This document shows, one piece after another, positions 1 to 8,050 of a DNA stretch of 64,000 nucleotides. Location of the stretch: contig NZ_JBQKME010000005.1 of the NCBI RefSeq assembly GCF_052115865.1, positions 103,701-167,700 of the forward strand. The letters are read 5' to 3'. Position numbers and translations under genes: made by a program. How positions within the stretch are numbered: the first letter of the stretch is position 1; the number at the start of each line of letters is the position of its first letter. This DNA is from Fundicoccus_A sp052115865 (GTDB taxonomy: Bacteria > Bacillota > Bacilli > Lactobacillales > Aerococcaceae). The notes below the pieces were generated by a model. The model was not told the origin of the DNA and did not search any database. It saw only the letters and a program-made list of their open reading frames with translations.

Positions 1-228
1 ATAAAAGATGAAAAAGTTCACCATGATGTGTTGGAAGAAGTATTGCAATTCATCTGTGAAATAGGTTTTGTTGTAAAAGAAGTAACATTTTCACCGATTA
101 CCGGTGGAGAAGGTAATGTAGAGTTTTTGGCTCACTTAATCAATCAAAATCAGCCAAATAATGATTCCTGGAAAGACATTAATATTAATGAAGTTGTTCA
201 AGCAGCACATAACACTTTTGAAAGATAA
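1..228 (+). CDS. tlyA: TlyA-family rRNA methyltransferase, C-terminal end (partial)
   Basis: The window opens inside this gene; the reading frame is open from base 1 and ends at the stop at 226-228. The remaining 75 residues carry the SPITGGEGNVEFL segment typical of the C-terminus of TlyA/hemolysin-A-type proteins, which are S4-domain plus FtsJ-like 2'-O-methyltransferases acting on ribosomal RNA. The S4 and SAM-binding parts lie upstream of the window. It is followed 12 bp later by recN. In many Lactobacillales and Bacillus genomes an argR gene sits between tlyA and recN; none is present here. The call rests on this one C-terminal motif plus gene order. Confidence 0.85.
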   Translation: MKDEKVHHDVLEEVLQFICEIGFVVKEVTFSPITGGEGNVEFLAHLINQNQPNNDSWKDININEVVQAAHNTFER

Positions 229-240
229 GTAGGGATAAGT

Positions 241-1965
241 ATGTTAAGTAGTCTAACCATCCAAAATTTTGCCATTATAGATGAAGTTTCAATTGTTTTT
301 GATAGCGACATGACAGTATTATCTGGTGAAACGGGTGCAGGTAAATCCATTATTATCGATGCTTTAGGGATATTAGTAGGTGGTAGAGGTTCAACAGATT
401 TAATTCGATATGGTAGTGAAAAACTGGTGGTGGAAGGGCTATTTCAATTTAATTATTCATCAAAAATAGGACAACTTCTTGAAAGTAAAGGAATCGATTG
501 GGATGAAAGTGAAGAATCCCTTATTATTCGACGCGAAATCCATGCAAATGGTAAAAATACGATTCGAATTAATGGACAGTTAACGAATGTGACTTTTTTG
601 AAATCAATCGGTCAATATTTAGTGGATATCCATGGACAAAATGAACACCAAACGCTTTTAGATAAAAATTATCATTTAATGTTATTAGATGAATATGGTG
701 TTAATGCTTACGGATCAATTTTAAAAGCTTACCAAACTGTATTTAATGACTATAAAAAACTTAGACAAGATTTTTTATCTGCTCAAAGAAATGAATCCGA
801 TCATGTTCAAAGGTTAAACTTTTTAGAATTTCAACTAAATGAAATTGAACAGTATCATTTGGTTGCTAAAGAAGATGAAGAACTTGAAGCGCTCAGTCAA
901 AAATTACAAAAAGCCAATGAAAATGAACAAGCTTTAGGAACAATCAATTATTTATTTAGTGAAGCTGAATCCAGTGTCATCACTCAATTGAATCAAATTC
1001 TTCATGTTTTAGATAGCATAAAAGCTCATAATCCACAATTAGAAAACAATTATCAACGTTTAGAAGCCGTCTTAATTGATGTAGAAGATATCGCTCAGGA
1101 AATCGCGCTTGAATCTTTAGATAATTTTAGTGACGACCAGTCATTAGATGAAGTTGAAAGTCGCTTAGCTCAGCTAGGACAAATTAAGCGTAAGTATAAT
1201 ATGTCGATTGCTGAAATTATCGCTTATTATGATGAAATATCAGAAGAGATTTATCAAATCCAACACCGTGATCATTACTTACAACAATTAGGAGATCAAA
1301 TAAAACTTGCCTACGAGAAATGTTTGCAATTAGCGGACCAACTGCATGTTGAACGTGAAAATAATGCGCTTAGCATGACACAAGCGATTGATTTTGAATT
1401 ATCTGCTTTATATATGGATAATAGCCGCTTTAAAGTTGATTTCTTGATGGTGGATTTAGATAGCTCATTATCAGAACTCATTGGTGAAGAATGGCTTCGT
1501 CTAAATGAAACAGGTTATGACCAAGTCGAATTTTATGTTAAAACGAATGTGGGTGAAGAATTTAAACCACTCGTGAAAGTCGCTAGTGGGGGAGAACTTT
1601 CGCGCTATATGCTAGCGTTAAAATCCGTCTTTTCTCAACATGAAGATTCTAAAACAATGGTATTTGATGAAATTGATACGGGTGTCTCAGGTAGAGTCGC
1701 GCAAGCAATAGCAGAAAAAATGTACGGCATGTCGAATGAACATCAAGTCCTGTGTATCACACACTTACCACAAGTCGCTGCTATTGCTGATCAGCAACTG
1801 TATATTCGAAAAGACGTTGAAAATGAACGTACCTTTACTACCGTTACTTCTTTAAATGACAGTGAACGTAGTGAAGTCATTGCCCAAATGATGTCAGGGA
1901 AAGTCATTACACCAGCCTCATTAAAATTAGCAAAAGAACTTTTATCCGAATTACAAAAGCACTAA
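241..1965 (+). CDS. recN: DNA repair protein RecN
   Basis: This 574-residue SMC-like ATPase acts early in double-strand break repair, organising DNA ends for RecA. The Walker A motif GETGAGKS is at residues 29-36. A long coiled-coil-rich middle follows, then the ABC signature ASGGELSRY near residue 447 and Walker B with FDEIDTGVSG near 474. The length matches the family. The gene starts 12 bp after tlyA, with a GGGATAAGT sequence just before the ATG, so it is probably cotranscribed. The tlyA-recN linkage is conserved in Firmicutes. No truncation or missing motif is seen. Confidence 0.97.
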   Translation: MLSSLTIQNFAIIDEVSIVFDSDMTVLSGETGAGKSIIIDALGILVGGRGSTDLIRYGSEKLVVEGLFQFNYSSKIGQLLESKGIDWDESEESLIIRREIHANGKNTIRINGQLTNVTFLKSIGQYLVDIHGQNEHQTLLDKNYHLMLLDEYGVNAYGSILKAYQTVFNDYKKLRQDFLSAQRNESDHVQRLNFLEFQLNEIEQYHLVAKEDEELEALSQKLQKANENEQALGTINYLFSEAESSVITQLNQILHVLDSIKAHNPQLENNYQRLEAVLIDVEDIAQEIALESLDNFSDDQSLDEVESRLAQLGQIKRKYNMSIAEIIAYYDEISEEIYQIQHRDHYLQQLGDQIKLAYEKCLQLADQLHVERENNALSMTQAIDFELSALYMDNSRFKVDFLMVDLDSSLSELIGEEWLRLNETGYDQVEFYVKTNVGEEFKPLVKVASGGELSRYMLALKSVFSQHEDSKTMVFDEIDTGVSGRVAQAIAEKMYGMSNEHQVLCITHLPQVAAIADQQLYIRKDVENERTFTTVTSLNDSERSEVIAQMMSGKVITPASLKLAKELLSELQKH

Positions 1966-1986
1966 AATCCTAGGAGATGTTAGAAA

Positions 1987-2733
1987 ATGGTAAAGATTTA
2001 TGCTCATCGAGGAAACAAATCAGAATTTTCAGAAAATAGCTTAGAAGCTTTTGATTCCGCTGTCTACTTAGGCGTTGCTGGCATCGAGTTAGATGTGCAC
2101 TTAAGTAAAGATCATGAATTAATCGTTATACACGATGAAACGATTGATCGCACAAGTAATCAAGCCGGCTATGTCAAAGACTTGACGCTAGCTGAATTAA
2201 AAGAAGCAAAGCTTTTAAACCCAGACGGAACTGTTAGTGACAATAAAATTCCAACACTAGATGAAGTCATTGACTTACTAGCAGAAAAGAAGTTTACCGG
2301 TGAATTAAATATTGAATTAAAAACAGATCAAATTGAATATGAAAATATCGAAGCTAATGTTTTGCAATTAATCGAGCAAAAAGATGTGTCCTTTGATGTT
2401 ATTTATTCAAGTTTTAACTGGAATTCCTTAAAACGGATTAGAGAGATTGATGCGGATGCCACGATTGCACTTTTAGTAGTCCAATCCCTATTAGATAAAT
2501 ATGCCGATCGCATTCCAGAGCTTCATGCGAATGCCTTGCACATCGATTACCTCTTAACTGAAACACTTCCAGAAAACCTTTTAAATAAATATCCCCTTAG
2601 AATTTGGACGGTAAACGGCCAAGATAATTTGAAACATTATTTATTTGATTCAAAAATCGAATTAGAGGCGCTTATGACAGATGAGCCGTTTCAAGCCTTA
2701 GAATTGATTCGTTTACACAGTCAAATAGTATAG
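1987..2733 (+). CDS. Glycerophosphodiester phosphodiesterase (GlpQ/UgpQ family)
   Basis: This 248-residue protein has the GDPD family signature: HRGNKSEFSENSLEAF at the N-terminus, the ELDVHLSKD acidic pair near residue 35 and HDETIDRTSN near residue 50, which together form the metal and phosphodiester site. The family hydrolyses glycerophosphodiesters from phospholipid or teichoic acid turnover to glycerol 3-phosphate and an alcohol. No signal peptide is visible, so it is probably cytoplasmic. The TAGGAGATG ribosome binding site lies 6-8 bp before the ATG. It sits in a housekeeping run between recN and miaA and is probably cotranscribed. The exact substrate cannot be told from the sequence. 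Confidence 0.92.
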   Translation: MVKIYAHRGNKSEFSENSLEAFDSAVYLGVAGIELDVHLSKDHELIVIHDETIDRTSNQAGYVKDLTLAELKEAKLLNPDGTVSDNKIPTLDEVIDLLAEKKFTGELNIELKTDQIEYENIEANVLQLIEQKDVSFDVIYSSFNWNSLKRIREIDADATIALLVVQSLLDKYADRIPELHANALHIDYLLTETLPENLLNKYPLRIWTVNGQDNLKHYLFDSKIELEALMTDEPFQALELIRLHSQIV

Positions 2734-2751
2734 TAAAATGGAGTTGAGAGT

Positions 2752-3723
2752 ATGACAGACAATATTCCACTAATCGTCATTAGTGGTCCAACAGCCGTAG
2801 GGAAAACAGCTTTGAGTGTTGAACTTGCAAAACACTTTGATGGTGAAATCATCAATGGTGACAGCATGCAAATTTTTAAAAGCTTAGATATTGGCACTGG
2901 GAAAATCTCAACAGAAGAAATGCAAGGAGTTCCCCATCATTTATTAAGTTTTTTAGATGTTGAGGCTAGTTATGATGCGAGTCAATTTAAAGAAGATGCA
3001 CATCAATGTATTGTAGATATTTATTCAAGAGGGAAATTGCCTATATTGGTGGGCGGTACTGGACTCTATTTGGAAGGTTTATTGTATGATTTGGAGTTTG
3101 GTGGCGATAATAGCCATTCAAAAGAAGTACGGGCTAAATTATATCAACGATTGGATGCGATTGGTGAAAAAGCTCTTTGGGATGAATTAAATGAAATTGA
3201 TCCACATGCAGCGGCAAAAATTCCATATCAAAATGCCCAACGGACCATTCGTGCGCTAGAAGTGATGGAGCTAACAGGCAAATTGTTTTCAGAGCAAAGT
3301 TCACATCAAAATCAGGAATCTAGCTATGCTGAACTTATTTTGGTGCTCGACCGTCCAAGAAGTGAATTATATGATAGAATAAATGCACGTGTCGATCAAA
3401 TGCTAAACGGAGGTTTAGAACAAGAAGTAAAGACCTTATATGATAGAGTGGCTGGACAAAGAGTTGCTAGTAGTAAGGGGATTGGCTATAAAGAATGGTG
3501 GCCTTATTTTGAAGGTTCAATTGGACTGAACGAAGTTGCTGAGGCAATTAAGCAGAATTCACGACGCTATGCTAAAAGACAGTTAACCTGGTTTAGAAAT
3601 CGTTTAAAAGAGACACAATGGATTGAAAATCAAAATGAAGCTGATGCTCTAGCGACAGCAAAATCCATTATTAGTCAACATTTGTTAACAATTAAGGAAG
3701 GGAAATTGAATGATAGAAGTTGA
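2752..3723 (+). CDS. miaA: tRNA dimethylallyltransferase MiaA
   Basis: MiaA transfers a dimethylallyl group to A37 of tRNAs reading codons that start with U. The 323-residue protein has the P-loop GPTAVGKT at residues 12-19, the NGDSMQIFKSLDIGTGK stretch that binds the substrate base, the GGTGLYLEGLLYD motif near 102, and the KRQLTWFRNR C-terminal tRNA-contact motif. All are hallmark MiaA segments. Its 3' end overlaps hflX by 14 bp. The miaA-hflX pairing is common in Firmicutes and other bacteria. No defect is seen. Confidence 0.97.
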   Translation: MTDNIPLIVISGPTAVGKTALSVELAKHFDGEIINGDSMQIFKSLDIGTGKISTEEMQGVPHHLLSFLDVEASYDASQFKEDAHQCIVDIYSRGKLPILVGGTGLYLEGLLYDLEFGGDNSHSKEVRAKLYQRLDAIGEKALWDELNEIDPHAAAKIPYQNAQRTIRALEVMELTGKLFSEQSSHQNQESSYAELILVLDRPRSELYDRINARVDQMLNGGLEQEVKTLYDRVAGQRVASSKGIGYKEWWPYFEGSIGLNEVAEAIKQNSRRYAKRQLTWFRNRLKETQWIENQNEADALATAKSIISQHLLTIKEGKLNDRS

Positions 3724-4945
3724 AAGGCAGGACCCCGAACGTGTCCTATTAGTCGGTGTAGCTACCGATGAGTATGACAGTTCAAAATTTAATTTGTTAA
3801 TGAAAGAATTATCTGATTTAACGATTGCTGCTGGAGGAGTTCCAGTTGAAAAAGTTGTTCAAAACCTTGCAAGAACCGATAATCGGACACTTGTTGGTAG
3901 TGGAAAACTAGACGAAATTGAATCAATTGTTGAGAATGAAAAGATTGATTTAATGATTACGCTCAATGATTTAACGAATAGTATGAATCGTAACTTAGAA
4001 GAACGTTTAAATATTCGTGTTATCGATCGTGTGCAATTGATTCTCGATATTTTTGCCTTACGGGCTAAAAGTAAAGAAGGTAAGTTGCAGGTGCAAATTG
4101 CACAATACGAATATTTTTTACCAAGATTGTCTGGACAAGGCAAGCATTTGTCTCGATTAGGTGGTGGGATTGGAACTCGTGGTCCTGGTGAGACGAAATT
4201 AGAATCAGACAGACGTCATATCCGGTCACAAATGTTTCGTGCCAAAAAAGAATTGGCGAATATGGAAGAACATCGCGAAAGAAACCGTGTCAAACGCCAA
4301 AGTGGACGTGAGTATAATATAGGTTTAGTAGGTTATACCAACGCTGGTAAATCAACCTTATTAAGGGAATTAACAGCCAGTGAAACCTTTGTAAAAGACC
4401 AATTATTTGCGACGCTTGATCCACTGACAAGACGCTTTTCAATAAATGGACACGATGCTTTCACCTTGACGGATACGGTTGGATTTATTGAAGATTTACC
4501 AATCCAATTAATTGATGCTTTTCGTTCAACATTAGAAGAATTACGCTATGTGGATTTGCTTTTACATGTTGTGGATGCAAGTAGTCCAGATTATTATGCT
4601 CATGAAAGAGTTGTTCATGAATTATTAAATGATTTGGATATGCAAATGATTCCGATGATTACAGTTTACAATAAGAAAGATTTAGTAGATGAACAGTTCA
4701 TTCCAAATAATCAACCTCAAATACTCCTTTCCGCGCTTAATCATGAGGACTTGCAGTCCCTTAAATCCTTAATATGGAATGTTTTGATGGATGCATCTGA
4801 ACCTTATACGGTAGAAGTACAACAAGATGAAGCAAATTTGCTTGCCTTATATCGCCAAAAAACACTCATTCAAGAGATTACATTTGATGAAGAAAAACAA
4901 AGCTATCAAATTGTAGGATTTAGAAGAAGGTTAAATGATAATTAA
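3710..4945 (+). CDS. hflX: Ribosome-associated GTPase HflX
   Basis: HflX is a GTPase that binds the 50S subunit and can split stalled or hibernating ribosomes. The 411-residue protein has the N-terminal HflX domain with GSGKLDEI, the GGGIGTRGPGETKLE linker motif, G1 GYTNAGKST near residue 208, G3 DTVGFI near 263 and G4 NKKD near 320. The start overlaps the end of miaA; GGAAGGG about 8 bp upstream supports this ATG. The gene probably shares the miaA transcript and is followed by def after 21 bp. The length and motifs are normal. Confidence 0.97.
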   Translation: MIEVERQDPERVLLVGVATDEYDSSKFNLLMKELSDLTIAAGGVPVEKVVQNLARTDNRTLVGSGKLDEIESIVENEKIDLMITLNDLTNSMNRNLEERLNIRVIDRVQLILDIFALRAKSKEGKLQVQIAQYEYFLPRLSGQGKHLSRLGGGIGTRGPGETKLESDRRHIRSQMFRAKKELANMEEHRERNRVKRQSGREYNIGLVGYTNAGKSTLLRELTASETFVKDQLFATLDPLTRRFSINGHDAFTLTDTVGFIEDLPIQLIDAFRSTLEELRYVDLLLHVVDASSPDYYAHERVVHELLNDLDMQMIPMITVYNKKDLVDEQFIPNNQPQILLSALNHEDLQSLKSLIWNVLMDASEPYTVEVQQDEANLLALYRQKTLIQEITFDEEKQSYQIVGFRRRLNDN

Positions 4946-4966
4946 GAAGCAATTGGGGGAGATTAA

Positions 4967-5533
4967 ATGATTACAATGGACAATTTTGTTCCAGAAAACC
5001 ATCCAATTTTACGAGAAGTTGCTGAGGAAGTTCAATTTCCTTTAGATAATGACACAGTAAAATTAGCAGATGAAATGTTAGAGTTTTTAATTAACAGTCA
5101 AGATGAAGAACTTTCTGAAAAGTATGAATTACGTGCAGGCGTTGGACTAGCAGCTCCACAAATAGGAATCGGCAAGCAAATATTTGCGATTCATTTAATG
5201 GAATACGATGAAGATGGAAATCCTACTGAACCGATAATGAGCCAAGTGATGTTCAATCCGAAAGTCATCAGTCATTCGATTGAAAATGCTGCCTTGCAAG
5301 ACGGTGAAGGTTGCCTATCAGTCAATCGAAACGTACCTGGCTTTGTCCCACGCCCACGTCGAATTAAATTTTCATACCAAGATGAAAAAGGCGCTAAACA
5401 TGTCTTAAGATTACGTGATTATGAAGCCATTGTTATCCAGCATGAATTAGATCATTTGAAAGGGATCATGTTCTATGATCATATTAACGAGACGGATCCA
5501 TGGGCGAAAGATCCTAAATTGACTATTATTTAA
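4967..5533 (+). CDS. def: Peptide deformylase
   Basis: The enzyme removes the formyl group from the N-terminal methionine of nascent proteins. This 188-residue type II (Gram-positive) form carries all three metal-site motifs: GVGLAAPQIG at 58-67, EGCLSV starting at 114 with the metal-ligand cysteine, and HELDH at 159-163 with the two histidine ligands and the catalytic glutamate. The insertion between motif 1 and motif 2 fits type II enzymes. A GGGGGA ribosome binding site is 6 bp before the ATG. The gene is last in the recN-def run; a tRNA gene with its own promoter follows. Confidence 0.96.
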   Translation: MITMDNFVPENHPILREVAEEVQFPLDNDTVKLADEMLEFLINSQDEELSEKYELRAGVGLAAPQIGIGKQIFAIHLMEYDEDGNPTEPIMSQVMFNPKVISHSIENAALQDGEGCLSVNRNVPGFVPRPRRIKFSYQDEKGAKHVLRLRDYEAIVIQHELDHLKGIMFYDHINETDPWAKDPKLTII

Positions 5534-5609
5534 TGTTTGTATTGATGGATGCTTTCGAATAATATAGATGGAAACAGCCTATAAATATACATTTTATGTG
5601 AAATTTTTA

Positions 5610-5638
5610 TTGACAACCTCTCTCTATCTCGGTATAAT
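5610..5638 (+). promoter_or_regulatory. Sigma-A promoter of tRNA-Arg
   Basis: A perfect consensus promoter: TTGACA at 5610-5615, a 17-bp spacer and TATAAT at 5633-5638. The expected transcription start is about 7 bp later, close to the mature 5' end of the tRNA at 5653. Confidence 0.9.
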
Positions 5639-5652
5639 GGAGAAGTTGTTAT

Positions 5653-5726
5653 GTCATAGTAGCTCAGCAGGATAGAGCATTCGCCTTCTAAGCGAACGGT
5701 CGGGGGTTCGAATCCCTCCTGTGACG
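5653..5726 (+). tRNA. tRNA-Arg (anticodon UCU)
   Basis: A full cloverleaf can be drawn: acceptor arm GTCATAG pairing with CTGTGAC, D stem GCTC/GAGC, anticodon stem TTCGC/GCGAA around the loop CTTCTAA (anticodon TCT, reads AGA), and T arm with TTCGAAT in the loop. The discriminator base is G. The CCA end is not encoded, so it must be added by the nucleotidyltransferase. It has its own consensus promoter and is followed about 120 bp later by a strong hairpin terminator. Confidence 0.96.
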
Positions 5727-5844
5727 TTTTACACCGATTTTTAACCTGAGTTAGCCTATAAAAATGCTTGATAAATCAACATTCTTAGTTTTAGCTAAAC
5801 CTTGTTTTTTAAAACATTTGGCCAAAAGATTTCAGAAATCTTTA

Positions 5845-5894
5845 AAAACAGAAATCACTAATTCATTTATGAGTTAGTGATTTCTGTTTTTTTT
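5845..5894 (+). terminator. Intrinsic terminator after tRNA-Arg
   Basis: A 16-17 bp stem (arm ACAGAAATCACTAA and its complement) closes a short loop at about 5862-5872 and is followed by a run of eight T. The A-rich 5' flank could let it work in both directions. Confidence 0.88.
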
Positions 5895-5952
5895 GTTGAA
5901 TTAGTGGGTTATTAAGCCAAATAGGTGTAAGATTTTACTATTGTTATACCAT

Positions 5953-6153
5953 ATGTCACTCAACATTGCAGTTGACCGACAATAAGGGTTTTTAATGTCA
6001 GTGAACTAGGCGATTGACATACAATAAACATCTTAAATGTTAGTGAACTAAGCGATTGACATACAATAAACCTCTTTAATGTCAGTGAACTAAGCGATTG
6101 ACATACAATAAACCTCTTTTATGTCAGTGAACTAAGCAGTTGACATACAATAA
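5953..6153. repeat. 42-bp tandem repeat array, about 4.8 copies
   Basis: Units begin at 5953, 5995, 6037, 6079 and 6121, exactly 42 bp apart. Copies 2-5 are nearly identical; copy 1 is degenerate. In the intact copies the sequence ATGTCA, 14 bases, then TGACAT forms a perfect inverted repeat (one mismatch in copy 3). The unit contains stop codons in all likely frames and is not coding. It lies in the 800-bp non-coding gap between the tRNA and gdhA; the rest of that gap holds a terminator, a candidate small RNA and the gdhA promoter. Confidence 0.9.
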
Positions 6154-6328
6154 CCAAAACTTTAATCTCACTCGGATTCATAATAGTCCGACAATTTCTG
6201 GATGGTAATACAATATGTATCTTAAAAGTTTATATTGTTCTAAAATTTGTATTTTTAGTATGTTTTACGACTCAATTCAATTTCTCAATAAAAACTAAAA
6301 TAATATAAAATTAAAATCTATTTAGATA

Positions 6329-6356
6329 TAGACAAAATAATTTTATAAGATATAAT
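6329..6356 (+). promoter_or_regulatory. Promoter of candidate small RNA
   Basis: TAGACA at 6329-6334, a 16-bp spacer and TATAAT at 6351-6356. The predicted start is near 6363, which is the first base of a perfect hairpin. Confidence 0.65.
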
Positions 6357-6362
6357 TGAAAT

Positions 6363-6441
6363 GTACTAATGAAAATTAGTACAAGTGCTTCTTTGATTAA
6401 GCACGTGCGTTTGGGCTACCTAATCGGTAGTCCTTTTTTTT
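6363..6441 (+). ncRNA. Candidate small structured RNA (about 80 nt)
   Basis: Three adjacent hairpins follow a good promoter. The first is GTACTAAT and ATTAGTAC around a GAAA tetraloop (6363-6382). The second is GTGCTT and AAGCAC (about 6385-6404). The third is an 8-bp stem GGGCTACC/GGTAGTCC followed by eight T (6413-6441), an intrinsic terminator. The unit ends 88 bp before gdhA, and a second TATAAT lies between it and gdhA, so it is more likely an independent small RNA than a gdhA leader. I do not recognise it as a known riboswitch or RNA family. Confidence 0.5.
6413..6441 (+). terminator. Terminator of candidate small RNA
   Basis: An 8-bp hairpin (GGGCTACC with GGTAGTCC, one G-U pair) is followed by a run of eight T. 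Confidence 0.8.
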
Positions 6442-6475
6442 GTTAATCAATATAATATAAAATTATTAAAATGAT

Positions 6476-6504
6476 TTCTTAAACGAAAAGAAATATGCTA
6501 TAAT
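6476..6504 (+). promoter_or_regulatory. Probable gdhA promoter
   Basis: TATAAT at 6499-6504 is preceded by TGC, an extended -10 element. The -35 (TTCTTA, 17-bp spacer) is weak. The GGAGGG ribosome binding site of gdhA follows at 6517-6522. Confidence 0.6.
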
Positions 6505-6528
6505 TTTCCTTAAATCGGAGGGATAACT

Positions 6529-7869
6529 ATGGATAACGCATATGTAAAAAGAGTTTACAATAAATTAACAGAATCAAATGCTCATGAAACTGAATTCTTG
6601 CAAGCAGTCAAAGAATTCTTTGAGGCTATTGAAATTGTAATTGATGAAGATGATAATTATGAAAAACATGCTATTCTTGAACGCTTAGTCGAACCAGAAC
6701 GTATTATTAGTTTTCAAGTACCTTGGTTAAATGACCAAGGAAAAATAGAGGTAAACCGTGGTTATCGTGTTCAGTTTAATTCAGTGAATGGACCTTACAA
6801 AGGTGGTATAAGGTTTCATCCAACGGTCACTCAAAGTGTACTTAAGTTTTTGGCATTTGAACAAACATTTAAAAACTCTTTAACTAATCTTCCGATAGGT
6901 GGGGCAAAAGGAGGATCAGATTTTGATCCTAAAGGTCGTTCAGACAATGAAATTATGAATTTCTGTTATAGCTTTATGACAGAGTTAAATAAGTACATCG
7001 GTAGTGACTATGATGTTCCAAGTGGGGACATAGGAGTAGGTAAACGGGAAATATCTTTTTTATATGCCATGTACAAAAAATTAAATGGACCACATTTAGG
7101 TGTGCTTACTGGTAAGCCCACAGATTTATTTGGTAGTTATGGTCGAACAGAAGCAACGGGCTATGGATTAATCTATTTTCTTAATGAAATGTTAGCTGTT
7201 GCCGATCAGTCTCTTGAAGGGAAGAAAGTGATTATTTCAGGTTCCGGAAATGTTGCTTACTATGCTGCTAGAAAGGTACAAGAACTAGGTGGGATTGTTG
7301 TCAGTATGAGTGATTCAAATTCAACTGTCTACAACACTAATGGCATCGACTTAGACCAGATTGAAATTCTCAAAATTAATTCAGCTAATCGTATTAAAAA
7401 TTATCACACGTCAGATAAAGAGACAAAAATTGAAGAAAAGTCGGTTTGGGATATTGATATTCAGGCAGATATAGCCTTGCCTTGTGCCACTCAAAATGAA
7501 ATCAATGAAGAACAAGCCAAACGTTTAATGAACAATGGCGTTAAATTCGTTTTAGAAGGAGCTAACATGCCTTCGAAACCAGAAGCAATAAAAGTGTTTA
7601 AAGAAGCAGATATTTATTTTGCGCCAGGGAAGGCTTCGAATGCTGGAGGTGTCACAGTATCGGCTTTAGAGATGTCACAAAATTCCATGAGGTTACAATG
7701 GACAACGGACAAGGTTGACAAAGAGCTTAAAATAATTATGCAGGGAATCTTTGAGCAATGTGTCAAAGCCTGTGAAGATTATAATCTAGGTAAGGATTTT
7801 GCAGTGGCTGCAGACATTGCGTCCTTCAAAAAAATAGCCCATCAAATGATCGAAATGGGCATGTATTAA
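6529..7869 (+). CDS. gdhA: NADP-specific glutamate dehydrogenase
   Basis: The enzyme interconverts 2-oxoglutarate plus ammonium and glutamate, normally with NADPH in the assimilatory direction. The 446-residue length fits the hexameric bacterial type. The substrate domain has YKGGIRFHP and the PIGGAKGGSDFDPKG signature near residues 122-136 with the catalytic lysine. The nucleotide domain has GSGNVAYYAA near 238. ANMPSKPEA and KASNAGGVTVSALEMSQN near the C-terminus are typical of the small hexameric NADP enzymes. GGAGGG lies 6 bp before the ATG. It is monocistronic, with its own promoter and terminator. Nitrogen control through the upstream RNA is possible but unproven. Confidence 0.95.
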   Translation: MDNAYVKRVYNKLTESNAHETEFLQAVKEFFEAIEIVIDEDDNYEKHAILERLVEPERIISFQVPWLNDQGKIEVNRGYRVQFNSVNGPYKGGIRFHPTVTQSVLKFLAFEQTFKNSLTNLPIGGAKGGSDFDPKGRSDNEIMNFCYSFMTELNKYIGSDYDVPSGDIGVGKREISFLYAMYKKLNGPHLGVLTGKPTDLFGSYGRTEATGYGLIYFLNEMLAVADQSLEGKKVIISGSGNVAYYAARKVQELGGIVVSMSDSNSTVYNTNGIDLDQIEILKINSANRIKNYHTSDKETKIEEKSVWDIDIQADIALPCATQNEINEEQAKRLMNNGVKFVLEGANMPSKPEAIKVFKEADIYFAPGKASNAGGVTVSALEMSQNSMRLQWTTDKVDKELKIIMQGIFEQCVKACEDYNLGKDFAVAADIASFKKIAHQMIEMGMY

Positions 7870-7872
7870 TTT

Positions 7873-7919
7873 AAAAGCGTTAGAGTCTCTCCTAAACAAG
7901 AGATTTTAGCGTTTTTTTG
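7873..7919 (+). terminator. Intrinsic terminator of gdhA
   Basis: An imperfect stem of about 16 bp (AAAGCGTTAGAGTCTCT with AGAGATTTTAGCGTTT, including G-U pairs and one bulge) is followed by seven T. Confidence 0.8.
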
Positions 7920-7969
7920 TTTTAAGAATTAATAGTATAAAGTTAATAAACTCTTAAAGGTATGGTATG

Positions 7970-7996
7970 TTGACAAATTTATTAAGTTAATATAAA
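7970..7996 (+). promoter_or_regulatory. Promoter of the fatty-acid operon
   Basis: TTGACA at 7970-7975 followed by TATAAA at 7991-7996 (15-bp spacer; TAAACT at 17 bp is the alternative). The downstream half overlaps the FabT-type palindrome, so repressor binding would block it. Confidence 0.65.
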
Positions 7997-8028
7997 CTTT
8001 GAATATCAAATAGTTTGATATTCAAAGT
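7996..8028. promoter_or_regulatory. Probable FabT operator (15-bp-arm palindrome)
   Basis: Two 15-base arms, ACTTTGAATATCAAA and TTTGATATTCAAAGT, are perfect reverse complements separated by TAG. Each half contains a TTTGA-ATCAAA element like the FabT box known in streptococci and enterococci. The site covers the -10 and start region of the promoter of fabT itself, so autoregulation is expected. It might hold two FabT dimers. Confidence 0.8.
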
Positions 8029-8050
8029 ATTAAAGGTGAGGTGATATGGA

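Noticed and set aside
3859..4143. A 94-codon minus-strand frame inside hflX, and many similar ones inside fab, pdh and sodA genes
   Set aside because: These are shadow frames opposite well-supported genes, without ribosome binding sites or family similarity.
5653..5726. tRNA-Arg as an integration site
   Set aside because: No integrase, direct repeat of the tRNA 3' end or mobile genes are found downstream.
5953..6153. Possible CRISPR array
   Set aside because: The units are directly adjacent with no unique spacers, and no cas genes are present. It is a plain tandem repeat.
6363..6441. Known riboswitch (for example preQ1, fluoride, ZTP) before gdhA
   Set aside because: None of the conserved cores could be recognised, and a separate promoter follows the terminator.
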